Assembly (NCBI GenBank): GCA_963720775.1 | Contig: CAVRGR010000006.1 | Location: 62,001-126,000 of the forward strand | Length of the DNA stretch: 64,000 nt | Source: JAENVT01 sp963720775 | GTDB lineage: Bacteria; Actinomycetota; Acidimicrobiia; Acidimicrobiales; Ilumatobacteraceae | Direction of reading: 5' to 3' | The notes under the pieces: generated by a model | Told to the model about the DNA's origin: nothing | The model's database searches: none | Seen by the model: only the letters and a program-made list of their open reading frames with translations | Made by a program: the position numbers and the translations under genes | Part shown: one piece after another, positions 7,605 through 15,371 of the stretch | How the letters are laid out: the number at the start of each line of letters is the position of its first letter | How positions within the stretch are numbered: the first letter of the stretch is position 1

Positions 7605-10145
7605 GTGTTCAAGCTGGCCCTGAAGGGCATCTTGGCTCGCAAGGGCCGGTTGTTGCTCACCTCGCTTGCCGTCATCCTGGGTACGTCGTTCCTGGCGGGC
7701 ACGTACATCTTCTCCGACACCTTGAACAAGTCGTTCCACGACCTGTTCGCAGGTGTGTTCGAAGACACTGACGCATATGTCCGCTCGTCATCGGTCATCG
7801 AAGGCGACTTCGGCGCAGAGGAACGCCAGCGCATACCCGATTCGCTGACCGCGGTGGTGGCCAAAGTGCCGCACGTCCGTACAGCGGAGGGCAACGTGTT
7901 CGGCTTTGCCCGAGTGATCGGCAAGGACGGCAAGCCGGTCGGGTCGAGCGGCAATGGGCCACCGACGTTCGGCTCGTCGATCGCTCCCGACGAGGCGTTC
8001 TGGACCATCACCGAAGGCCGCTTGCCCCGCGCCGATGGCGAGGTCGCACTCGACGCGGGTGTCGCCGGCAAAGCGCACTACAAGGTCGGCGACACCGTCA
8101 AGGTGGTCGCCCAGGCCGGCTCGCGTCAGTTCACGCTGGTCGGCATCGCCAAGTACGGCGACGTCTCCTCGCCCGGTGGCGCAACCTTTGCCCTGTTCGA
8201 TCTCGCTACGGCGCAGGCGTTCGTGGGTCGCCCCGGTTTCATCGACGCGGTCGTGGTCAGGAGCGACGGAGCCGTGTCCGACGCGCAGCTCGCCGACTCC
8301 ATACAGGCAGCGTTACCGGCCGGCTCGCACACCGAGACCCTCACTGGTGCCGAGATCACCAAGGAGAACCAAGACGCGATCGAGAAGGGTCTGAGCTTCT
8401 TCACCATCTTCCTCACCATCTTCTCCCTGATCGCCGTGGCCGTTGCCTGCTTCGTGATCTACAACGTGTTCTCCATCACTGCCGCTCAACGCCAGCGGGA
8501 GAACGCGCTGCTCCGCGCGGTGGGTGCGCAGCGCGCTCAGGTCACGAGGGCGATGCTGTTGGAGTCGGTCGCCGTCGGTTTGGTCGGTTCGCTGCTCGGG
8601 CTGCTCGCCGGTGTCGGGGTCTCCTTTGCATTGAAGGGATTCCTCGGCGTGATAGGGGTCGTGTTCCCATCGACCACGCTGCAGCTTCTGCCGCGCACGA
8701 TCGTGCTCACGTTCGTGGTCGGCACGTTGGTCACGGTGCTCTCCGCGATCATGCCGGCGCTGCGGGGCGGACGAGTCTCTCCGTTGGCGGCAATGCGCGA
8801 TTCCGCGGTCGAACACGTGGGCAGCAGCAGAGGGCGGATCATCGGTGGTCTCATCGTCGCTGCGGTTGGCGGTGTGGGGATTGCTGCGACTCTCGCGGGG
8901 GCGAGCACCATCCTCCTCGGTCTCGGGGTGCTGCTCGTCACCGTAGGCGTCCTGATCCTCGGTCCGGTGCTGGCCGTCGTAGCCGCGCGGCTCATCGGCC
9001 GGCCGGTCGCGGCCGCGTTCAAGGTCACGGGCAAGATGGCTCAGGGCAACTCGGCGCGCAATCCGAAGCGAACTTCGCGGGCCGCTGCTCCGGTTCTGAT
9101 CGGCGTTGCTCTGGTGACAGCCGTCGCCTTGCTGGCGTCAACACTGAAGGCTCAGGTCCGCGAGATCTTCAGCGAGCAGTTCGTCGGCGACCTCGTGGTG
9201 AAGACCGACGACTTCACTGGGTTCGGCGGCCTCAGCCCCGACCTCGCCGACAAGCTCAACGAGGTTCCGGAGGTCGATGTCGCCGCTGGCATCGGCGTCA
9301 AGCTGGCCACCGTCGATGCCAAGAAGGCTCAGGTCACGCTGGTCAACCCGACAACGGTCGGCAAGGTCTTCGACCTTCACATCACCAGCGGTTCGTATGC
9401 CGCGCTGTCGACCTCGTCGATCATGGTGTCCGACAAGAAGGCCAAGAGCGACCACTTGAAGATCGGCGATGTCCTCACCGTCAACCTGTCGGCGCTCGGC
9501 GACGTGCCCCTGACGATCGTCGGAACGTACTCGTCCGACGAGTTGGCCGGCAGCTACGTGGTCAATCGTGCTCTGTATGCCAACACGTCGGGCAGCTACT
9601 TCGACTTCTCGGTCTTCATCAACACCGCGCCCGGCGTCAGCACAGCTCGAGCGGAGGCGGCCATCAAGCCACTGGTCGCCCAATATGGAACGGGCGAGCT
9701 GCAGACCCGCGATCAGTACATCGACGACCAGGCGGCTCAGATCAACACCCTGCTGGCGTTGATCTACGGCTTGTTGGCGCTGTCGATCATCATCGCCGCC
9801 GTCGGCATCGTGATCACCCTGCTGTTGTCCGTCTACGAGCGCCGGCACGAGATCGCGCTCCTGCGCGCCGTGGGCATGACCCGCGGTCAGGTGCGTTCGA
9901 CGGTGCGCTGGGAAAGTGTCATCACAAGTTTGCTGGGCGCCGTGCTCGGGGTGCTCCTCGGCTTGTTCAGCGGCTACCTCCTGGTGCTGTCACTACGTGA
10001 CGAAGGGGTCACGGTGTTCTCGGTTCCGTTCTTCAGCACGATCGTCATCCTGGTGGTGTCGTTCATCGTCGGCGTTGTTGCGGCGATCCTTCCCGCTCGA
10101 TCAGCGACCAAGGTCGACATCATCGAGGCGATAGCAACGACATGA
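7605..10145 (+). CDS. ABC transporter permease with two FtsX domains
   Basis: 846-residue integral membrane partner of the preceding ATPase. One N-terminal membrane helix (about 10-34) is followed by a MacB-like periplasmic-core domain, an FtsX three-helix unit (about 265-395), two further helices (about 415-475), a second extracytoplasmic domain and a second FtsX unit near the C-terminus (about 715-840). Both FtsX units carry the typical REN/HEIALLRAVG segment. The GTG start is 3 bp after the ATPase stop. The stop overlaps the next start (ATGA), so three genes form one operon. Confidence 0.92.
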   Translation: MFKLALKGILARKGRLLLTSLAVILGTSFLAGTYIFSDTLNKSFHDLFAGVFEDTDAYVRSSSVIEGDFGAEERQRIPDSLTAVVAKVPHVRTAEGNVFGFARVIGKDGKPVGSSGNGPPTFGSSIAPDEAFWTITEGRLPRADGEVALDAGVAGKAHYKVGDTVKVVAQAGSRQFTLVGIAKYGDVSSPGGATFALFDLATAQAFVGRPGFIDAVVVRSDGAVSDAQLADSIQAALPAGSHTETLTGAEITKENQDAIEKGLSFFTIFLTIFSLIAVAVACFVIYNVFSITAAQRQRENALLRAVGAQRAQVTRAMLLESVAVGLVGSLLGLLAGVGVSFALKGFLGVIGVVFPSTTLQLLPRTIVLTFVVGTLVTVLSAIMPALRGGRVSPLAAMRDSAVEHVGSSRGRIIGGLIVAAVGGVGIAATLAGASTILLGLGVLLVTVGVLILGPVLAVVAARLIGRPVAAAFKVTGKMAQGNSARNPKRTSRAAAPVLIGVALVTAVALLASTLKAQVREIFSEQFVGDLVVKTDDFTGFGGLSPDLADKLNEVPEVDVAAGIGVKLATVDAKKAQVTLVNPTTVGKVFDLHITSGSYAALSTSSIMVSDKKAKSDHLKIGDVLTVNLSALGDVPLTIVGTYSSDELAGSYVVNRALYANTSGSYFDFSVFINTAPGVSTARAEAAIKPLVAQYGTGELQTRDQYIDDQAAQINTLLALIYGLLALSIIIAAVGIVITLLLSVYERRHEIALLRAVGMTRGQVRSTVRWESVITSLLGAVLGVLLGLFSGYLLVLSLRDEGVTVFSVPFFSTIVILVVSFIVGVVAAILPARSATKVDIIEAIATT

Positions 10146-10567
10146 GTGCGGGGTACTCGGGCACTCCGTTGCCGAAGAAGCTCGGCATCGTCGGCGACGC
10201 AGTGTTCGTCGTGGTCGGACAACCCGACGGATTCGCGGCGACGCTCGGCGACTACGGAGAAGCCGTCTGGCAGAAGTCGTTGCTCGCCCCCGTCGATGTC
10301 ATCGTCGCGTTCTTCACGTCGCGCTCCAAGCTGATCACTGCGTGGCCGAAGCTGACAATGGCGGCCGCAACCGATGGTGGCGTGTGGGTGGCGTGGCCGA
10401 AGAAGTCGAGCGGTTTGGAGACTGACATCACCGAAGACGTGCTGCGAGCGGAGTTGCTGCCCACCGGGTGGGTCGACAACAAGGTGTGCGCGATCGACGA
10501 GACGTGGAGTGGGTTGCGCTTCGTGCTACGCAAGGAACTGCGCCGGCCCGGCGACAAGCGACGTTAG
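10142..10567 (+). CDS. DUF3052 family protein
   Basis: 141 residues opening with SAGYSGTPLPKKLGI, the hallmark of DUF3052, a soluble actinobacterial family of unknown role. It overlaps the permease by 4 bp, so it is translationally coupled, although the family is usually unlinked to this transporter. No signal peptide or membrane segment. Function unknown. Confidence 0.85.
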   Translation: MSAGYSGTPLPKKLGIVGDAVFVVVGQPDGFAATLGDYGEAVWQKSLLAPVDVIVAFFTSRSKLITAWPKLTMAAATDGGVWVAWPKKSSGLETDITEDVLRAELLPTGWVDNKVCAIDETWSGLRFVLRKELRRPGDKRR

Positions 10568-10701
10568 GCGGAACCAGCAGCCGGCCGATGTGAACGTCGT
10601 TGCAACACGAGCGAGTAGCCGATGATCGTCGGTACGACCCACGTGAGAAGGATCACCGCCTTGACCGACGGGGTGATCCCATCACCCGTGATCGGGTGCA
10701 C
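10564..10701 (-). other. Possible 45-residue single-helix membrane ORF or gene remnant
   Basis: From a GTG at 10701 the minus strand encodes about 45 residues with one convincing membrane helix (AVILLTWVVPTIIGYSLVL) and a basic tail. The frame stays open upstream (RQPYSGGFIEHYLVHP) without a good start, which looks more like the end of a decayed gene. It lies just downstream of the peroxiredoxin on the same strand. Weak call. Confidence 0.25.
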
Positions 10702-10762
10702 CAGGTAGTGCTCGATGAATCCTCCGCTGTACGGCTGACGGCCGGCGCGACGAATGAGCGAC

Positions 10763-11398
10763 TTACTTGTTCGGCTGGGGCAGTACGCGCAAGTACGGCT
10801 TGATGGTCTTCCAGCCTTGCGGGAAGAGCTTCTCGGCTTCCTCGTTGGTGACCGGTCCGCCGATGATCACGTCGTCACCGTCGGTCCAGTTGGCCGGCGT
10901 GGCCACCTTGTACTTGGCGGTGAGCTGCAAGCTGTCGATGACGCGCAGGATCTCATCGAAGTTGCGACCGGTCGATGCCGGATAGGTGAGCGTCAGCTTG
11001 ACCTTCTTGTCGGGGCCGATGACGAACACCGAACGAACTGTCATCGTGTCGCTGGCGTTGGGGTGGATCATGTCGTAGAGGTCGGCCACAGCGTGATCCG
11101 GGTCGCCGATCATCGGGAAGTTGACAGGCGTGCCCTGGGTCTCGGCGATGTCCTCCTCCCACTTCACGTGGCTGGCCACGGGGTCGACCGACAGGCCGAC
11201 CACTTTCACGTTGCGCTTGTCGAACTCGGGCTTGATCTTGGCGACGTAACCGAGTTCGGTGGTGCACACCGGTGTGAAGTCCTTCGGATGGCTGAACAGC
11301 ACTCCCCAGGAATCACCGAGCCAATCATGGAAGTGAATCTCGCCCTGCGTGGTGTCGGCGGTGAAGTCGGGAGCGATGTCTCCGAGGCGAACGGTCAT
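10763..11398 (-). CDS. 1-Cys peroxiredoxin (Prx6 type)
   Basis: Reduces peroxides in the cytosol. 211 residues, the Prx6-type length rather than the shorter AhpC. Peroxidatic Cys45 lies in HPKDFTPVCTTE with Thr42 and Pro38 conserved. No resolving Cys is evident, and the long C-terminal dimerisation arm (GPVTNEEAEKLFP) is typical of the 1-Cys class. ATG at 11398 gives the canonical N-terminus MTVRLGDIAPDF. It is divergent from the ArsR regulator, whose promoter lies between them. Confidence 0.92.
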   Translation of the reverse strand: MTVRLGDIAPDFTADTTQGEIHFHDWLGDSWGVLFSHPKDFTPVCTTELGYVAKIKPEFDKRNVKVVGLSVDPVASHVKWEEDIAETQGTPVNFPMIGDPDHAVADLYDMIHPNASDTMTVRSVFVIGPDKKVKLTLTYPASTGRNFDEILRVIDSLQLTAKYKVATPANWTDGDDVIIGGPVTNEEAEKLFPQGWKTIKPYLRVLPQPNK

Positions 11399-11507
11399 GA
11401 CGGTTCCTTTGTTCGATGTGGCTGATGAGGTGCTGACAACATTTGGCGGCACCACACTACCCAATACCCGACCAATCCGGTCAAGATTCGTTTCGACAAA
11501 CACAGGC

Positions 11508-11537
11508 TTGACATGTGACTAAACAGTCACATATGAT
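11508..11537 (+). promoter_or_regulatory. Promoter with embedded operator for ArsR gene
   Basis: TTGACA (11508-11513) and TATGAT (11532-11537) are 18 bp apart, a strong sigma70-type promoter. The spacer is filled by TGTGACT-AAAC-AGTCACA (11514-11531), a perfect 7-bp inverted repeat. The -10 ends seven bases before ATG 11545, so the message should be leaderless. A repressor bound here would block RNA polymerase directly; autoregulation by the ArsR protein is the simplest reading. Confidence 0.75.
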
Positions 11538-11544
11538 CGAGGCC

Positions 11545-11865
11545 ATGGACGAGGTGTTCAAGGCGCTGGCCGACCCGACTCGACGGTCGATCCTCGATGC
11601 GCTGTTCGAGCACGACGGCCAGACGGTGCAGGCGCTCTGCGACCGCTTTCCGGACATGACGAGGTTCGGCGTGATGAAGCACCTGGCGGTGCTGGAGACG
11701 GCCCACCTCGTCAGCACCAAGCGGGTCGGTCGTACCAAGCAGCACTACCTCAACCCGATCCCGATCGGCGAGATCGCCGACCGCTGGATCAGCAAGTACG
11801 CCCAACCATTCACCCGCGCGATGGTTGATCTGCGTCACGACCTCGAGCGCGGCTCGGCGGTATAG
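11545..11865 (+). CDS. ArsR/SmtB-family winged-helix repressor
   Basis: 106-residue DNA-binding protein: MDEVFKALADPTRRSILDAL is the standard ArsR opening, with the recognition helix around TRFGVMKHLAVLE. No metal-binding Cys cluster is seen, so it likely belongs to the metal-independent branch usually paired with an SRPBCC/AHSA1 gene, which follows 8 bp downstream. ATG 11545 is preferred over two in-frame upstream ATGs because it fits both the family N-terminus and the leaderless promoter. Confidence 0.9.
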   Translation: MDEVFKALADPTRRSILDALFEHDGQTVQALCDRFPDMTRFGVMKHLAVLETAHLVSTKRVGRTKQHYLNPIPIGEIADRWISKYAQPFTRAMVDLRHDLERGSAV

Positions 11866-11873
11866 GAGCCCCG

Positions 11874-12779
11874 ATGGCCATCACCAAGCACGTCTATCAG
11901 ATCTTCATCAAGGCCACACCCGAGCAGGTGTGGGATGCGATCATCGAACCGTCGTGGACACGTCGCTACTTCCACGGGACTTCTTTCGACGCTCCACCGG
12001 TGAGCGGCGAGTCGTATCGAACCTCGCTCGGAGATGGCCGGCCGGCAGTCGACGGAACCATCGAGGAGATGGATCCGCCGAAGCGGTTGGTGATGACGTG
12101 GCATGTGCTCTACGACGTGAAGATGTCGGAGGAGCCACCCAGCCGTGTCGAGTGGCTCGTCGAACCTGTCGGCGACGGTTTGACACGGCTGCGGCTCGAA
12201 CACGGTGACCTCGGAATGAGCCCGCTCACATGGGCCAACGTCAGAGACGGTTGGGTGTACGTGCTCGATGGTTTGAAGACGGTGATCGAGACCGGCGAGT
12301 CGCTGCCGCCCCTCACCGTCCAGCTCGAAACCATCGACGATGCCGCCGGCGAGTGGCATCGCATGCAGGGGATCGAGTGCAACAACTCCACGTGGGAGAT
12401 GATCGAGGCCGAGCGCAACCCGGACAACGACGAAGAGATGCTGCGCCGTGCCTACGCATCGACCTATCACTGGGCTCGCGCGGTGCGTCGTGTTCCGGCC
12501 AATGAGGCTCGCGGAGCGTGGTTGCTGGCGAAAGTGCAACTGCTCGCCGGCCAGCCCGAACTGTCACTCCGATACGCCGATCAGTGCATGGCTGTGTGCC
12601 GGCAACATGGGCTTGCCGACTTCGATCTCGCCTATGCGCACGAAGCCCGCGCCCGCGCTCTGAAGGCACTCGGCGACGACAAAGGCGCAGCTCAGAGCTG
12701 GGAGATGGCCAAGGCGGTGCCGATCGAGAACGACGAGGACAAGGCGATTCTCGACGCTGATCTGGCCGTCGGTCCGTAG
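11874..12779 (+). CDS. SRPBCC (AHSA1-like) domain protein with C-terminal helical repeat region
   Basis: Residues 1-150 form an AHSA1/START-like hydrophobic-cavity fold (KATPEQVWDAI, YFHGTSF, DGLTRLRLEHGDL). Residues about 185-295 are alpha-helical and TPR-like (AWLLAKVQLLAGQPELSLRY, ARALKALGDDKGAAQSWEMA). ArsR-SRPBCC operons are common and the SRPBCC protein is thought to bind a ligand or buffer a stress; the helical extension is less usual. Cotranscribed with the ArsR gene. Confidence 0.82.
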   Translation: MAITKHVYQIFIKATPEQVWDAIIEPSWTRRYFHGTSFDAPPVSGESYRTSLGDGRPAVDGTIEEMDPPKRLVMTWHVLYDVKMSEEPPSRVEWLVEPVGDGLTRLRLEHGDLGMSPLTWANVRDGWVYVLDGLKTVIETGESLPPLTVQLETIDDAAGEWHRMQGIECNNSTWEMIEAERNPDNDEEMLRRAYASTYHWARAVRRVPANEARGAWLLAKVQLLAGQPELSLRYADQCMAVCRQHGLADFDLAYAHEARARALKALGDDKGAAQSWEMAKAVPIENDEDKAILDADLAVGP

Positions 12780-12924
12780 CACGACGACCGAGAGTCGCGT
12801 CGAGGGCGAACAACACTAGCCGAACGACACGTGTCAATCTGGGAACTTGGCCTCTAGTCCTGACCCAAGCTTGCCGATACTGTTTTTGCTGGCGGGCTGC
12901 CGATCATCTCACGGAAGTGCGTGC

Positions 12925-13554
12925 ATGTTCTCTCTCGGGTTCCATCGTCGAACGGTTGCCGGTTTGGTGGCTGTGCTGACGATGGGGATCGGCGTCACCT
13001 ACGACCACGTTCACGCAGCCTCGACGAGCGTCGAGCGCTTGGAGGTCGCGGCGACAGCGTTGAAGCCCGCGGTGCGAATGTCACAGCTGCCGCAGTTGTC
13101 GCCGCCGGGCTCGATCATGTTCCCGATGAATCCTTTGCCGAAGTGCTCACTGAGCAAGACCAGCTTCGGTCAACCTCGCTCTGGCGGACGCACGCACGAA
13201 GGGATCGACCTCATGGCCAGTCTCGGTCAAGAGATCTACGCCGTCGACAACGGTGTGCTGTGGAAGCAGGCGATCGACGGCCCGAATGCATTGCTGTCGG
13301 GCAATGCCTGGTGGCTGCAGCTCTCGGATGGCTCGAAGACGTATTACTTCTACGCGCATCTCTCGGCGTTCGCGCCGGGGTTGAAAGTGGGCGACACCGT
13401 CACCATCGGTCAAGTGATTGGCTACGTGGGCGATACCGGCGACGCCGGCCCAGGCAACTACCACTTGCACTTCGAGGTGCACCCCAAAGGTGGCGCAGCG
13501 GTCGACCCCTATCCGTTGCTGGCGATCCCCAAGACCTGCGGCGTCTATCCGTGA
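12925..13554 (+). CDS. Secreted M23 (LytM-type) peptidase
   Basis: 209-residue exported protein with an N-terminal hydrophobic signal (RTVAGLVAVLTMGIGV). The zinc site is complete: His91 and Asp95 in THEGIDLMA, His180 and His182 in NYHLHFEV. It probably cleaves peptidoglycan cross-links or acts as an amidase activator. ATG 12925 starts just before the signal; an earlier in-frame ATG adds a poor N-terminus. Monocistronic. Confidence 0.88.
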   Translation: MFSLGFHRRTVAGLVAVLTMGIGVTYDHVHAASTSVERLEVAATALKPAVRMSQLPQLSPPGSIMFPMNPLPKCSLSKTSFGQPRSGGRTHEGIDLMASLGQEIYAVDNGVLWKQAIDGPNALLSGNAWWLQLSDGSKTYYFYAHLSAFAPGLKVGDTVTIGQVIGYVGDTGDAGPGNYHLHFEVHPKGGAAVDPYPLLAIPKTCGVYP

Positions 13555-13583
13555 GCTCGTGCATCGGCAAGTAGCCTCAGGGT

Positions 13584-13895
13584 GTGAGCATCGCCGTCGC
13601 CCTCGAAGATCTGCCTGACAAGGTCGCCGAATATCCGTTCTGCTACCTCGTGACCACAGGCGAGGAACGTCCCCACCTGCTGGCGGTGAAACCGTCGGTC
13701 GTCAAGGGTGGCCTGCGTTGTGAGACCGGACATTCCAGCCGAACCAACGTGGTACGCAACCCGTTGGTCGTGCTGTTGTTCCCACCCACGGAGCCGACGG
13801 GCTTCTCGATGATCGTCGATGGCGAGGGTGAGGTCAACGGCGACGGAGTGGTCGTCACACCGACCTGGGCGGTGCTGCATCGACCAGCCGACTGA
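13584..13895 (+). CDS. Pyridoxamine 5'-phosphate oxidase-like FMN-binding protein
   Basis: 103 residues of the short split-barrel flavin-binding type: DKVAEYPFCYLVTTGEERPH followed by the strand pair around RNPLVVLLFPPTEP and MIVDGEGEV. Likely binds FMN, F420 or haem; substrate unknown. TAGCCT (13572-13577) ends six bases before the GTG start, consistent with a leaderless message. Confidence 0.7.
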   Translation: MSIAVALEDLPDKVAEYPFCYLVTTGEERPHLLAVKPSVVKGGLRCETGHSSRTNVVRNPLVVLLFPPTEPTGFSMIVDGEGEVNGDGVVVTPTWAVLHRPAD

Positions 13896-13903
13896 TCGCT
13901 CGC

Positions 13904-14781
13904 TCAGAGGTGGGCGATGTCGAGACCGAACGCTGATTCGAACGCGTCGAAGTAATCGGCGTCGTCGACGAGGGCGCCCAGCGCCACCCACGCTTCGTCC
14001 GTCATCATCTTGCGGCCGGCAACGATCTCCGGCGCGCCCCAACTCACCGCGTAGCGAAGCGTTGGCGCGTCGGACGTGATGGCTTCGTGGATGACGCGCC
14101 CGACCTCGAACGGATCGGTGGCATGGGCGTGGCCGGCTGCGTAGAACTGAAAGAGGCGCCGGTAGTGGGCGTCGTACGCGCCGGTCTGATTCGGGGCGTC
14201 GATGTTCTTGGCAAAGATGGCGCTCTTCGTGAGGCCTGGCTCGACGATGACCACCCGGATTCCGAATGGAGCCAACTCTTGGGCGAGGCCTTCGCTCAGT
14301 CCTTCGAGTGCCCACTTTGAAGCGACGTACGGCGATTGGGCGAGCGCCGCGAAACGACCGACGATGGAGGTGATGTTGACGATGGTGCCGGCGTGCGCGC
14401 AGCGCGCATGCCAGGCAGGACCTGTTGGATGCAGCGCACTGCTCCACACAGGTTCACGTTCATGAGGTCGAGATATCTCGACGGTGGACACTCCTCGGCC
14501 ACTGCGTTGCCGGCGACACCGGCGTTGTTGACGAGCACATCGACACAGCCATCGGTCTGTTCGAGGATGTGCGCAAAGCCGGAGCGCACCGACTCGTCGT
14601 CGGCCACATCGAGCTCTACGAGGTTGATGTCGACGCCGCCATCGGTGGCCATAGCCTGCAACTTTGCGGCCCTGTCGAGGCTGCGCACCGTACCGTAGAC
14701 AGTGTGGCCTTGTTGAGCAAGGTGGATGGCGGTGGCCCGGCCGATGCCGCTGTTGGCGCCGGTGACGACGGAGATGGTCAT
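13904..14781 (-). pseudogene. Short-chain dehydrogenase, split by a frameshift
   Basis: The N-terminal half (from ATG 14781) has the Rossmann motif TGANSGIGRAT and NNAGVAGN. The C-terminal half, in another frame, has NITSIVGRFAAL and the active-site YVASK. The frames join at about 14390-14405 inside a GCGCGC run, where one missing base (or an extra GC) restores PGMRA...AGTIVNITS. Either a real frameshift or, more likely, a sequence error. Classical SDR, NAD(P)-dependent; substrate unknown. Confidence 0.8.
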
Positions 14782-14804
14782 CGTGCCATGGTAAGTGGTG
14801 GGTA

Positions 14805-15314
14805 CTAAGCGGCCTCGATGGGAGCGAACTCGTCGAACCACACCGCGTCGGGATCGCAGGCGATCGCCAGGCTCTGAACGCGTTCGTGGTCGACCATCAG
14901 CACGTCGAGCAGTTGCAAACCCTGCAGCATGTGGATGCGGCGCAGCTCGAAGTAGCCGAGACGATCCCGTTCGTCGGGCGGAGCTTCGGGGACGCACGCG
15001 GCGACACAGATGGTCATCGTCTGCGAGAACGGCACCTCGAGACCCGGGCCGTCGCACCAGCCAACGAACAAGCCGAGCTCGGTCGGCGGGTCGGCGATCA
15101 ACGCCGTGACACGGCGGCGTTCGTCGAGCAGCACGAGCACCTCTTTCTCGATGGGCATGTCGACTACCGCCGAGGCGAGGTTGGCGGCGTCGGCGAAATC
15201 GGCGATGACCAATGGTTCGTCTGGGTTGGGTAGCCACACCGAACACGGCTGGCTGCCGTACTGGATGTCGACGATGTGTCTGCGACTGCGCAGGTGTGGG
15301 CGGCGGAACGACAT
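14805..15314 (-). CDS. Hypothetical protein, possibly RadC/JAB-like fold
   Basis: 169 residues, soluble. Segments PIEKEVLVLLDERRRVTALI, TICVAACVPEAPP and LGYFELRRIHMLQ suggest an alternating alpha/beta fold as in RadC/JAB-like proteins, but I cannot point to the metal ligands, so the family is unassigned. It sits between the SDR and the P-type ATPase on the same strand. Codon use is normal. Confidence 0.6.
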   Translation of the reverse strand: MSFRRPHLRSRRHIVDIQYGSQPCSVWLPNPDEPLVIADFADAANLASAVVDMPIEKEVLVLLDERRRVTALIADPPTELGLFVGWCDGPGLEVPFSQTMTICVAACVPEAPPDERDRLGYFELRRIHMLQGLQLLDVLMVDHERVQSLAIACDPDAVWFDEFAPIEAA

Positions 15315-15371
15315 GATTCCTCCCGAACGAAGGATCGAGCAGTGGTTCGGGGGAGGCCGCTGTCGCGGACC

